A stretch of 64,000 bases of DNA. It comes from Microbacterium sediminis. Its GTDB lineage: Bacteria; Actinomycetota; Actinomycetes; Actinomycetales; Microbacteriaceae. The notes under the pieces are model-generated. The model ran no database searches, was not told where the DNA came from, and saw only the letters and a list, made by a program, of their open reading frames with translations. The stretch spans positions 1-64,000 of the forward strand of contig NZ_CP038256.1 of assembly GCF_004564075.1 (NCBI RefSeq), read 5' to 3'. The translations under genes and the position numbers were made by a program. This document shows positions 34,385 to 42,667 of this stretch, in pieces (the stretch's first letter is position 1; each line of letters begins with the position of its first letter).

Positions 34385-35320
34385 ATGCCCTACGTCCTGC
34401 TCTCCCGGATCGGCGCCGCGATCCCGACGGTCCTCGGGGTCATGGTGATCATCTTCGTCACCCTGCGGCTGCTGCCGGGTGATCCGATCGCCGTGATCCT
34501 GGGCGGCGCGGACGCGACCCCCGAGACGATCGCGAACCTGCGCCAGCAGTTCGGCCTGGACAAGCCCCTGCTGGAGCAGTTCTGGATCTTCTTCACCGAC
34601 GCGCTCACGCTCAACTTCGGCACGTCCTACGCCACGCGCCAGCCGGTGTCGGCGACGATCGCGCAGCAGCTGCCTCACACGCTGCAGCTCGCGCTCGCCG
34701 CGGCCGCCGTGTCGGCCGTCGTGGGCATCCTGCTCGGGGTGCTCGCCGCGATCCGCCGCGGCGGGCCCGCCGATGCGCTGATCCGCGTGCTCAGCCTCAT
34801 CAACACGTCGATGCCGTCGTTCTGGCTCGGCCTCATCCTCATCATGGTGTTCGCCTTCGGCCTCGGCTGGTTCCCGGCGACGGGGTCGGGCACGCCGGCG
34901 CAGCTGGTGCTGCCGGCGATCACGCTCGGCCTCTCGGCCGCGGGGACCGTGACGCGCGTCGTGCGCAACAGCGTGATCGAGGTGCTCGGCGAGAACTACG
35001 TCACGGCCCTGTACGCCAAGGGCCTGCGCCGCCGCGTCGTGGTCGGCACGCACGTGCTGCGCAACGCCGTGATCCCCACCGTCACGGTCGTCGGGCTGCA
35101 GCTCGGCGCGTTGCTGGCCGGTGCGGTGATCGTCGAGACCGTGTTCTCGCGCCAGGGGATCGGGCAGAGCCTCGTCCAGGCGATCAACGGCCAGGACTAC
35201 CCGATGGTGCAGGGAATCGTGCTCGTCATCGCCTGCCTCTACGTGATCATCAACCTCGTCGTCGACATCTCCTACGCGTACATCGATCCGCGCGTGCGAG
35301 CCGTCGTCGGCAAAGCCTAA
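34385..35320 (+). CDS. ABC transporter permease, DppB type
   Basis: A 311-residue inner-membrane permease with six predicted helices. It has the DppB N-terminus (RIGAAIPTVLGVMVIIFVTLRLLPGDP) and the ATPase-coupling EAA-like loop ENYVTALYAKGLRRRVVVGTHVLRNAVIP. It follows the binding protein by 12 bases. Its partner permease lies one gene further on, separated by an amidohydrolase. Confidence 0.93.
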   Translation: MPYVLLSRIGAAIPTVLGVMVIIFVTLRLLPGDPIAVILGGADATPETIANLRQQFGLDKPLLEQFWIFFTDALTLNFGTSYATRQPVSATIAQQLPHTLQLALAAAAVSAVVGILLGVLAAIRRGGPADALIRVLSLINTSMPSFWLGLILIMVFAFGLGWFPATGSGTPAQLVLPAITLGLSAAGTVTRVVRNSVIEVLGENYVTALYAKGLRRRVVVGTHVLRNAVIPTVTVVGLQLGALLAGAVIVETVFSRQGIGQSLVQAINGQDYPMVQGIVLVIACLYVIINLVVDISYAYIDPRVRAVVGKA

Positions 35321-35329
35321 GGAGCCCGC

Positions 35330-36604
35330 ATGCGCATCATCACGGCTGCGAAGGTCCTCACCGGACCGGATCTGGAGACCCTCGAGCGCGGCGCCGTCGT
35401 CGTGGAGGGGGACCGCATCGCGTGGGTCGGGCCCGAGGCCGACCTGCCGCGCGAGTACGACGGCGTGGAGGCGCTCGACCTGGGCGAGCTCACGCTGCTG
35501 CCCGGCCTCATCGACGCCCACGTGCACCTCGGCTTCGACGGCGGGCCGAACCCCGTCGCGCGGATGATGGCCGAGAACGACGCGCGCCAGGTGGCGACCA
35601 TGCTGCGCAGCGCCCGCGAGCTGCTCAGCGCCGGCGTCACGACGGCCCGCGACCTCGGCTCGCGCGACCTGCTCGGGGTCGACGTGCGCGAGGCGATCCT
35701 CGACGGTACGGCCGACGGGCCCCGGATGCTCATCGCCGGTCCGGCCATCACCGTCACGGGCGGGCACTGCTGGTTCATGAACGGCGAGGTCGACTCGCCC
35801 GAGGAGATGCGGCGCATGGTGCGCCGGCTGCACAAGGGCACGGTCGACTGCTTCAAGGTGATGTCGACCGGCGGCAACATGACGCCGGGTTCGGCGCCGT
35901 GGCACGCGCAGTTCCCCGAGGACGACCTGGCGATCGCCGTGGAGGAGGCCCACCGCCTCGGCAAGACGATCGCCGCCCACGCCCACGGGGTGGAGGGCAT
36001 CCGCCGCGCGCTCGCCGCCGGGGTCGACACGATCGAGCACTGCTCGTTCCAGACGCAGGACGGCTCCGACGGCTACGACGAGGAGCTCGGCGCCGCGATC
36101 GCCGCCTCGAACACCGCCGTCTCTCCCACGTGCTCCGCCCGCATGAAGGACTTCATGCGACTCATGCCGTGGCGCCGGTTCGCCCTCGGCGACCTCTACC
36201 GCGCGGGGGCGACGATCATCGCCTCGACCGACTCGGGCATCGACAACAACCCGCACTGGGCGTTCGTGTACGCGCTGGAGGCGATGCTCATGACGGGCAT
36301 GTCGGCCCGCGACGTGCTGCTGTCGGCGACCTCGGTCTCGGCCCGCGTGCTCGGCATCGATCACGTGGCCGGCAGCATCGCCCCGGGCCTGTCCGCCGAC
36401 CTGCTCGCGGTGGCGGGCGATCCGCGCGAGGACATCGCGGTGCTGCACGACCTGCGGCTGATCGTCGCGCGCGGCCGGGACTTCGCCCCCGACCCGCTCC
36501 CGGCGTTCGAGCCGCTCGACGACGACAACCTGCCCGAGATGTTCCGGCGCATGCTCGACGCGCACGCGGCGGAGCCGCAGCCCGAGCCGGCGGAGGTGGT
36601 CTGA
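35330..36604 (+). CDS. Metal-dependent amidohydrolase (imidazolonepropionase/prolidase-like)
   Basis: A 424-residue amidohydrolase with a complete binuclear site: H64 and H66 (DAHVHLG), K176 (DCFKVMSTGG, the carbamylated lysine position), H217 or H219 (AHAHG), H237 (IEHCSF) and D301 (ASTDSG). Relatives hydrolyse Xaa-Pro or N-acyl/peptide amide bonds; there is no signal peptide, so it acts in the cytosol. It sits between the two permease genes and overlaps the second by one base, so it very likely processes what the importer brings in. Confidence 0.88.
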   Translation: MRIITAAKVLTGPDLETLERGAVVVEGDRIAWVGPEADLPREYDGVEALDLGELTLLPGLIDAHVHLGFDGGPNPVARMMAENDARQVATMLRSARELLSAGVTTARDLGSRDLLGVDVREAILDGTADGPRMLIAGPAITVTGGHCWFMNGEVDSPEEMRRMVRRLHKGTVDCFKVMSTGGNMTPGSAPWHAQFPEDDLAIAVEEAHRLGKTIAAHAHGVEGIRRALAAGVDTIEHCSFQTQDGSDGYDEELGAAIAASNTAVSPTCSARMKDFMRLMPWRRFALGDLYRAGATIIASTDSGIDNNPHWAFVYALEAMLMTGMSARDVLLSATSVSARVLGIDHVAGSIAPGLSADLLAVAGDPREDIAVLHDLRLIVARGRDFAPDPLPAFEPLDDDNLPEMFRRMLDAHAAEPQPEPAEVV

Positions 36605-37476
36605 TGGCGACCGCGACGCTCGTCGATCCGCTCACCCTGCCGATCGCCTCCACCCGGCGGCGGCGCAAGGTCGGCCCGGATCTCATCGTCCTCTCGGCCG
36701 CCCTGCTGTGGCTCGCCGTCGTGCTCGTCGCGGCGATCGTGCCGGCCGTGTTCTCGTCGGGCGATCCCACGGCGCTCGACCCGGCGATGGCCCTGCGGGC
36801 CCCCGGGGTCGACGGGTTCCTGCTCGGCAGCGACCACTACGGCCGCGACATCGTCACGCTCCTGGCCTACGGGGCGCGGATGGCGGTCGTCATCGGGCTC
36901 ACGGCGACGGCGCTGGGATTCGCGATCGGCACGCTCCTGGGGCTCGTCGCCGGGTACGCGGGCGGCTGGCTCGACATGGTGATCGGGCGCTTCATCGACA
37001 TGCTGATGTGCTTCCCGGGCGTGCTGCTCGCCATGATCATCGCCGCCGGCCTGGGGGCGTCGACGAACAACCTCATCATCGCGGTCGGCATCTCGGCCGT
37101 GCCGGGCTTCGCGCGCGTGATGCGCGGTCAGGCGATGACGGTGCGCTCGCGGCTGTTCATCGAGGCCGCGGACTCCGTCGGCTTCTCGCCGTGGCGGATC
37201 CTCTGGCGCCACATGCTCCCCAACGCGCTGGCCCCCTCGGTCGTCATGGCGACCGTCACGGTCGGCACGTCGATCGTCGCCGCGGCCTCGCTGAGCTTCC
37301 TGGGGCTGGGTGTGCGGTCCGAGATCCCCGACTGGGGCCAGCTGCTCGCTCTCGGGCAGCCGTACCTCTCGTCGGCATGGTGGATCACCACATTTCCGGG
37401 AATCGTCCTGACGCTGACGGTCATCGCCGTCAGCCTGGCGGGCGACTGGCTGAGGGACAGGTTCGATGTCGAGTGA
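36604..37476 (+). CDS. ABC transporter permease, DppC type
   Basis: A 290-residue permease with the DppC motifs LLGSDHYGRDIVTLLAYGARMAVVIGL and the coupling loop FIEAADSVGFSPWRILWRHMLPNALAP. ATG 36604 overlaps the amidohydrolase stop; the open frame upstream is a shadow of that gene. It pairs with the DppB-type permease at 34385-35320. Confidence 0.92.
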   Translation: MATATLVDPLTLPIASTRRRRKVGPDLIVLSAALLWLAVVLVAAIVPAVFSSGDPTALDPAMALRAPGVDGFLLGSDHYGRDIVTLLAYGARMAVVIGLTATALGFAIGTLLGLVAGYAGGWLDMVIGRFIDMLMCFPGVLLAMIIAAGLGASTNNLIIAVGISAVPGFARVMRGQAMTVRSRLFIEAADSVGFSPWRILWRHMLPNALAPSVVMATVTVGTSIVAAASLSFLGLGVRSEIPDWGQLLALGQPYLSSAWWITTFPGIVLTLTVIAVSLAGDWLRDRFDVE

Positions 37477-38500
37477 TGTGCTGGCGATGACCGAGGTGCA
37501 CGAGCCCGCGACCGGCGGAGGCCGGCTGCTGCGGATCGAGGACCTCGAGGTCACGGTCCACAAGCAGCAGGGCCCGGTCTCGCTCGTGCGCGAGACCAGC
37601 TTCGAGGTGCGCGAGGGGGAGATCGTCTGCCTCGTGGGCGAGTCCGGATCGGGCAAGTCGGTGACGGCCCGCACGATCATGGGCCTGACGCAGCTCGACG
37701 ACAACATGGAGGTGACCGGGCGCATCCTGCTCGGCGACGAGGATCTCGTCGCGCTGCCGGCGGATCGGGTGCGGCGGCTGCGGGGGCGCGATCTGACGAT
37801 GGTGTTCCAGGAACCGCTGAGCTCGCTCGACCCCGTCTACACCGTCGACTTCCAGCTGCGGGAGGCGCTGCGCCGGCGCGAGAGGCTGGGCCGGCGGGCC
37901 GAGCGCGACCGGCTCGTCTCGGCACTGCGCGAGGTGGGCATCCACGACGGCGACCGCGTGCTGCAGAGCTACCCCCACCAGCTCTCCGGCGGCATGTGCC
38001 AGCGCGTGATGATCGCCATGGCCCTGCTCGGTCGCCCGCGCCTGCTCATCGCCGACGAGCCGACCACCGCGCTCGACGTCACGGTCCAGGCGCAGATCCT
38101 CGACCTCATCGACCGGCTCCGGCGCGAGGAGGGTATGGCGGTGCTGCTCGTGACGCACGACATGGGCGTGGCGGCGGATCTGGCCGATCGGGTGATCGTC
38201 ATGTATGCCGGCCAGGTGGTCGAGGACGCCGCGCCGCGCGACATCTTCGCCCGGCCCGCCCACCCCTACACGGCCGGGCTGCTCGCCTCGATCCCGCCGA
38301 TGATCGGGGAGCGCCCGGCGCGGCTGCCGGCGATCCCCGGATCGGTGCCCGACCCGTCCGCGCTGCCGTCCGGGTGCTCGTTCCATCCCCGCTGCACGTT
38401 CGCCACCGAGGCGTGCCTCACGACGCGGCCGGCTGCCCGCGAGATCGACGGCCGGCAGGTGGCGTGCTGGAACCCGCTCGTCGAGGAAGGAGTCGCGTGA
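37466..38500 (+). CDS. ABC transporter ATPase, DppD type
   Basis: A 344-residue ATPase with Walker A GESGSGKS, signature LSGGMCQRV, Walker [13 protein letters not shown] and H-loop LVTHDMGV. The C-terminal extension has the oligopeptide-transporter cysteine pattern ([16 protein letters not shown], with a fourth Cys near the end), which in related transporters is reported to hold an Fe-S cluster. The start overlaps the permease by 11 bases. Confidence 0.93.
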   Translation: MSSDVLAMTEVHEPATGGGRLLRIEDLEVTVHKQQGPVSLVRETSFEVREGEIVCLVGESGSGKSVTARTIMGLTQLDDNMEVTGRILLGDEDLVALPADRVRRLRGRDLTMVFQEPLSSLDPVYTVDFQLREALRRRERLGRRAERDRLVSALREVGIHDGDRVLQSYPHQLSGGMCQRVMIAMALLGRPRLLIADEPTTALDVTVQAQILDLIDRLRREEGMAVLLVTHDMGVAADLADRVIVMYAGQVVEDAAPRDIFARPAHPYTAGLLASIPPMIGERPARLPAIPGSVPDPSALPSGCSFHPRCTFATEACLTTRPAAREIDGRQVACWNPLVEEGVA

Positions 38501-39525
38501 TGGCGACCACGCAAGGGCCGATCCTGCGGCTGACCGACGTCACCAAGGAGTTCACCGTCCGCAGCGGCCGCGGCGCGCTCGCTCCGAAGTCCACGCTGCG
38601 GGCCGTCGACGGCGCCACGCTCGAGATCGGCTACGGCGAGACCTTCGCCCTCGTGGGGGAGTCCGGGTCGGGCAAGTCCACGCTCGGCCGCCTGGCCGTG
38701 GGCCTGCTGCCGGTGACCTCGGGCACCGTCGACTTCGAGGGCGAGGAGCTCACGGCGATGTCGAAGGCGCAGCTGCGCGCGCGTCGGCGCCGGATGCAGG
38801 TGGTGTTCCAGGACCCGCTCGGCTCGCTCAACCCCCGCATGTCGGTGGGCGACATCATCGCCGAGCCGCTGCGGGTGTTCGAGGGGCTGCGCGGCAAGGC
38901 GCTGGAGGATCGCGTCACCGAGCTGCTCGAGCAGGTCGGTCTCAATCCGGCCCGCCGCACGGCGCGCCCGCGCGCGATGTCGGGCGGGCAGCGCCAGCGC
39001 GTGGGGATCGCCCGCGCGATCGCCCTGAACCCGTCGCTCATCCTCGCCGACGAGGCGGTCTCGGCCCTCGACGTCTCGGTGCAGGCGCAGATCACCAACC
39101 TCATGGTCGATCTGCGCGAGCGGCTGGGGCTGTCGTATCTGTTCATCGCCCACGGCCTGCCCATCGTCCGCCACATCGCGCAGCGCGTCGGCGTGATGTA
39201 CCTGGGCCGGCTCGTCGAGGTCGGACCGACGGAGCAGATCTTCGCCGACCCGCAGCATCCCTACACGCGCGCGCTCCTGGCCGCCTCGCCCGTGCCGGAT
39301 CCCTCGATCACGCGCGAGCGCATCCTGCTGAAGGGCGAGCCGCCCTCGCCGATGAACCTGCCCTCGGGCTGCCGCTTCCGCACCCGGTGCCCGATTGCGC
39401 AGGACGTCTGCGCCGAGGTCGCGCCGCCGCGGATCACCGTGGGCGCGAACGAGGTCGAGTGCCACTTCCCGGGCGCGCCCGTGCCCGAGGCGGATTCGCC
39501 GGAACTGATCGGAGCCCTGCCATGA
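38500..39525 (+). CDS. ABC transporter ATPase, DppF type
   Basis: A 341-residue ATPase with Walker A GESGSGKS, signature MSGGQRQRV and D-loop SALDVSVQAQ. Two small departures from the family pattern are visible: Walker B reads LILADEAVSALD (Ala for the usual Pro) and the H-loop reads FIAHGLPIVRH (Gly for the usual Asp). The catalytic Glu and switch His remain. The C-terminal Cys pattern (SGCRFRTRCPIAQDVC) is present. ATG 38500 overlaps the previous stop by one base. Confidence 0.93.
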   Translation: MATTQGPILRLTDVTKEFTVRSGRGALAPKSTLRAVDGATLEIGYGETFALVGESGSGKSTLGRLAVGLLPVTSGTVDFEGEELTAMSKAQLRARRRRMQVVFQDPLGSLNPRMSVGDIIAEPLRVFEGLRGKALEDRVTELLEQVGLNPARRTARPRAMSGGQRQRVGIARAIALNPSLILADEAVSALDVSVQAQITNLMVDLRERLGLSYLFIAHGLPIVRHIAQRVGVMYLGRLVEVGPTEQIFADPQHPYTRALLAASPVPDPSITRERILLKGEPPSPMNLPSGCRFRTRCPIAQDVCAEVAPPRITVGANEVECHFPGAPVPEADSPELIGALP

Positions 39526-39854
39526 CCCAGCCGTCCCCCGTCGTCACCGGCGCGACCCTCCTGGCCGAGGGAGCGCCCGCGATGAACGCCGCGTTCGCCG
39601 AGTTCAACGCCGCCGTGTTCGCGGACGACACCGCGCTCGACCGTAGGACGAAGGAGCTGCTGGCGGTGGCCGTGGCCCTCACCACCCAGTGCCAGGGGTG
39701 CCTGCGGGCGCACACGGCCGCGGCGCTCCGGGCGGGGGCGACGCAGGCGCAGCTCGCCGAGACCGTGCACGTGGCCGCCGCGCTGCGGGCCGGCGGCGCG
39801 ATGTTCCACGGCAGCTCGTACGTGATGCCGCACACGCACGAACCGGGCGCATGA
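39522..39854 (+). CDS. Carboxymuconolactone decarboxylase/AhpD-like protein
   Basis: A 110-residue AhpD-fold protein with the redox CxxC-H pattern (TTQCQGCLRAHTAAALRAGAT), which in AhpD-type members supports peroxidase or thiol-disulfide activity. It overlaps the DppF stop (ATGA) and the MFS start. Its role in an uptake operon is unclear; a thiol or lactone product of the imported compound would fit (inference). Confidence 0.85.
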   Translation: MTQPSPVVTGATLLAEGAPAMNAAFAEFNAAVFADDTALDRRTKELLAVAVALTTQCQGCLRAHTAAALRAGATQAQLAETVHVAAALRAGGAMFHGSSYVMPHTHEPGA

Positions 39855-41110
39855 CGTCGGTGATCGAGGCCGCGCCCGCCCACACGGCCCTCGCCCGGCG
39901 TCGGATCGGCGTGCTCATCGCGTCGAACCTGCTGGGCGGGGTCGGTGTGGCCTCGAGCGTGGCCGTGGGCGGGCTGCTCGCCGAGCGCCTGGGCGGCACG
40001 GCGTTTGCCGGCTTCGCGCAGGCCACGAGCGTGCTCGGCGCGGCCGTCGCGGCGATCCCCCTGGCCTCGCTCGCCGCCCGGGGCGGGAGACGCGCCGCGC
40101 TCACCACCGGCTACGCGATCGCCCTCATCGGCGGCCTGGTGATCATCGCCTCGACGCTGATGCAGCAGTTCGTCGTGCTGCTGGTCGGGCTGGCGATGTT
40201 CGGCGTCGCCCAGGCCGTGAACCTGCAATCGCGCTACGCGGCCGGCGACAACGCCGACCCGGCGGCGCGGGGGCGGATCATGTCGCTCGTCATCTGGTCC
40301 ACGACGATCGGCTCGGTGCTGGGGCCGAACCTCACGAACATCGCCAACGAGGTCGGCTTCGTGCTCGGGCTGCCCGAGCTGGCCGGCCCCTACACCTTCT
40401 CGATCGCCGCGATCGCCGTGGCGGGGCTCATCATCGCGCTGCTTTACGGGGGAGAGGTCGTCGCCCGACCGGAGCCCGGCGACCCCGTCGTGGCCACCGC
40501 GAGCGTGGGGGCGTGGGCCGCGCTGCGGTGGGCGTTCGCGAACCCGACCGCGCGGATGGCGGTCGTGCTCACCGCCTGTGCGCACGCCGTCATGGTGATG
40601 GTCATGGTGATGACGCCGATCCACATGCAGCATCACGGCGACTCGCTCACCGTGGTCGGCATCGTGATCAGCCTGCACGTGCTCGGCATGTACGCCGTCA
40701 GCCCGCTGTTCGGGTGGGTGGCGGACCGGTTCGGCGCCGTGCGGAGCGCGGCGGGCGGGGTAGCGGTGCTGCTCGCGGCGGTCGTGCTGGGCCTCATCGC
40801 CGCGACGGCGGGCGGCGCGTGGACCCCCGCTGCGCTGACCGTGCTCGGCGTGGGGTGGTCGTGGTGCGTGATCTCGGCCTCGACGCTGCTCGCCTCGACG
40901 CCCGATCCGCGTGTACGGGTGCCGCTGCAGGGCGTGACCGACGCCGGCATGAACTACGCGGGAGCGGCGGCGGCCGCGTTGGCCGGGCCGATCCTCGCCC
41001 TCGGCGGCTTCCACGCCGTGAACATCGCGGCGCTCGTGCTGCTCGCCCCGGCCACCGCGCTCGTCGTCGCGCGACTGGTGCGCGGGGGCGCGCCCGTGGC
41101 CGGCGGCTGA
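39851..41110 (+). CDS. MFS transporter
   Basis: A 419-residue membrane protein with about 12 helices, arranged as two six-helix halves separated by a loop near residue 200-215 (GGEVVARPEPGDP). The loop between helices 2 and 3 carries SLAARGGRRAALTTGY, and the equivalent in the second half is GWVADRFGAVRSAAGG, both matching the MFS motif A. It starts in the ATGA overlap with the AhpD-like gene and closes the operon. It may export a breakdown product. Confidence 0.87.
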   Translation: MTSVIEAAPAHTALARRRIGVLIASNLLGGVGVASSVAVGGLLAERLGGTAFAGFAQATSVLGAAVAAIPLASLAARGGRRAALTTGYAIALIGGLVIIASTLMQQFVVLLVGLAMFGVAQAVNLQSRYAAGDNADPAARGRIMSLVIWSTTIGSVLGPNLTNIANEVGFVLGLPELAGPYTFSIAAIAVAGLIIALLYGGEVVARPEPGDPVVATASVGAWAALRWAFANPTARMAVVLTACAHAVMVMVMVMTPIHMQHHGDSLTVVGIVISLHVLGMYAVSPLFGWVADRFGAVRSAAGGVAVLLAAVVLGLIAATAGGAWTPAALTVLGVGWSWCVISASTLLASTPDPRVRVPLQGVTDAGMNYAGAAAAALAGPILALGGFHAVNIAALVLLAPATALVVARLVRGGAPVAGG

Positions 41111-41124
41111 GCGCCTCCGGTCGT

Positions 41125-41793
41125 TCAGTCGGTCAGGAGCAGGGGGCGCAGCTGGTCGGCGGTGTCGACCACCGCGTGCGCGCCGGCGTCCTCGCCCGGG
41201 TTGCCGAAGCCCCACCGCACGAAGATCACCGGGATGCCGTACTCGGCCGCGCCGTCGACGTCGTGGTGGCGATCGCCGATCAGCACCGGCCGCGACGTGT
41301 CCACGCCCGCGTCGCGGAGCCGCTCGAGCGCGCGGCCCAGCACATCGGCCTTCGTGTCGAGCACGGTGGCGTCGGCGCGGGCGCCCGTGATCGTGGCGAA
41401 GCAGTCGGCCAGGCCGTAGTGCGTGAGGATCGCGAAGACCTGGTTCTCGGGCTTGGTGCTGGCCGTGCCCTGGGGGACGTCCGCCGCGTGCAGCGCGCGG
41501 ATGATCTCCGGAACGCCGGGATAGAGGTCGACGGCCGCCGCGTAGCCCTCGCGCGACGCGAGCTCGCGGTACGTGCGGACGGCCTCGACGGCCTCGTCGG
41601 GTGTGAGCCCGCCGCGCACCTCGAACGACTCCAGCAGGGGCGGGCCGATCCAGTGGCGCAGATCCTCGGGCGCCGGGGGCGTGCGTCCCAGCGCGGTCAG
41701 CACCGCGGTGATGCGGGGCAGGATGCCGGGCGAGGCGTCGGCGACCGTTCCATCGACATCCCAGAGGACGCAGGACCAGGGGGATGTCGGCAT
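41125..41793 (-). CDS. HAD-superfamily phosphatase (Gph-like)
   Basis: A 222-residue hydrolase. Motif I is WDVDGTVADASPG (nucleophile and acid Asp), motif II is ASTKPE, and the metal motif is LIGDRHHDVDGA. A helical cap follows motif I, as in phosphoglycolate phosphatase. Start ATG 41793 has TACGCT exactly six bases upstream, a leaderless promoter. The gene converges on the MFS gene with 14 bases between stops. Substrate is not determinable. Confidence 0.88.
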   Translation of the reverse strand: MPTSPWSCVLWDVDGTVADASPGILPRITAVLTALGRTPPAPEDLRHWIGPPLLESFEVRGGLTPDEAVEAVRTYRELASREGYAAAVDLYPGVPEIIRALHAADVPQGTASTKPENQVFAILTHYGLADCFATITGARADATVLDTKADVLGRALERLRDAGVDTSRPVLIGDRHHDVDGAAEYGIPVIFVRWGFGNPGEDAGAHAVVDTADQLRPLLLTD

Positions 41794-41850
41794 GAATCCA
41801 GCGTATCCGCCGGCGCGCGCGGCCCGGTCCCGGGCGGGTGTCCCGTTCCG

Positions 41851-41917
41851 CGAGACCGCATCTTTGCGCCGAGACCCGGACGTTCCGCCGCTGTCTCGGC
41901 GCGCGGATGCGGTCTCG
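41851..41917. repeat. Nested double palindrome, copy 2
   Basis: Outer arms CGAGACCGCATC (41851-41862) and GATGCGGTCTCG (41906-41917); inner arms GCGCCGAGAC (41866-41875) and GTCTCGGCGC (41893-41902). All are perfect. A further half-unit (GACGCGGTCTC) runs into the nucS stop. Closely related to the repeat at 12892-12964. Confidence 0.8.
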
Positions 41918-41933
41918 GCGTGAAGACGCGGTC

Positions 41934-42629
41934 TCAGAACAGGCGAGGGATGCCCGACTCGATGCCCTTCATGTCGTCGTAGTCGAGCACGAGGCAGCGG
42001 ATGCCGCGGTCCTCGGCCAGCACGCGCGCCTGCGGCTTGATCTCCTGCGCGGCGAACACGCCCTGGATGCCGGTGAGCAGCGGGTCGCGGCCGAGGAGCT
42101 CGAGGTACCGCGTGAGCTGCTCGACGCCGTCGATGTCGCCGCGGCGCTTGACCTCGATCGCGATCGGCACGCCCTGCGCGTCGCGCACGAGCAGGTCGAC
42201 GGGCCCGATCGCGGTCGGGTACTCGCGCCGCACCAGCGTGGCGCCCTCGGCGATGCGATCGACCTGCTCGGCCAGCAGCCGCTGCAGGTCGGACTCCACG
42301 CCGTCCTTGATGAGGCCGGGGTCGACGCCCAGGTCGTGCGACGAGTCGCTGATGATCTCGTGGATGCGCACCAGCAGGGCGTCGCCCGTCTTCTGGTGCG
42401 TCACCTTCCACACCTCGACCACGCCGGCCGCGGCCAGCTCCTCGTCGGGAGCGATCACGTCGAGCCGGCAGGGCGGGCTCATCCAGTTGAGGGGCTTGTA
42501 CGACCCGCCGTCGGAATGGATGAGGAGGCTGCCGTCGCCCTTGTGCATGAGCACCCGCTTCGCGAGGGGCAGGTGCGCGTTGAGGCGACCGGTGTAGTCG
42601 ACGGAGCACTCAGCGATGACAAGACGCAC
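41934..42629 (-). CDS. nucS: Mismatch-specific endonuclease NucS/EndoMS
   Basis: A 231-residue nuclease that makes double-strand cuts at mismatches and provides the non-canonical mismatch repair of actinobacteria lacking MutS/MutL. The RecB-like active site is visible as D135 (GPVDLLVRD), E149 and K151 (AIEVKRRG), followed by QLTRYLELL. The last residues are RLF, which may bind the sliding clamp. Start GTG 42629 has TAGGCT exactly six bases upstream. It diverges from an LLM gene over only 38 bp. Confidence 0.95.
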   Translation of the reverse strand: MRLVIAECSVDYTGRLNAHLPLAKRVLMHKGDGSLLIHSDGGSYKPLNWMSPPCRLDVIAPDEELAAAGVVEVWKVTHQKTGDALLVRIHEIISDSSHDLGVDPGLIKDGVESDLQRLLAEQVDRIAEGATLVRREYPTAIGPVDLLVRDAQGVPIAIEVKRRGDIDGVEQLTRYLELLGRDPLLTGIQGVFAAQEIKPQARVLAEDRGIRCLVLDYDDMKGIESGIPRLF

Positions 42630-42667
42630 CGGATGAGCCTAGCCCGCCCGCCCGATACCGTGGGCGC
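42630..42667. promoter_or_regulatory. Back-to-back leaderless promoters of nucS and the LLM gene
   Basis: This 38-bp spacer holds TAGGCT (minus strand, six bases before GTG 42629) and TACCGT (plus strand, six bases before ATG 42668). The two polymerase footprints must overlap, so expression of the two genes may be mutually exclusive or jointly controlled. Confidence 0.6.

Noticed and set aside
32747..36565. A 1272-codon open frame on the minus strand
   Set aside because: It mirrors the codon structure of the importer and amidohydrolase genes on the plus strand, has Arg/His/Asp/Gly/Val-rich low-complexity sequence, no ribosome site and no family features. High-GC genomes produce such antisense frames.
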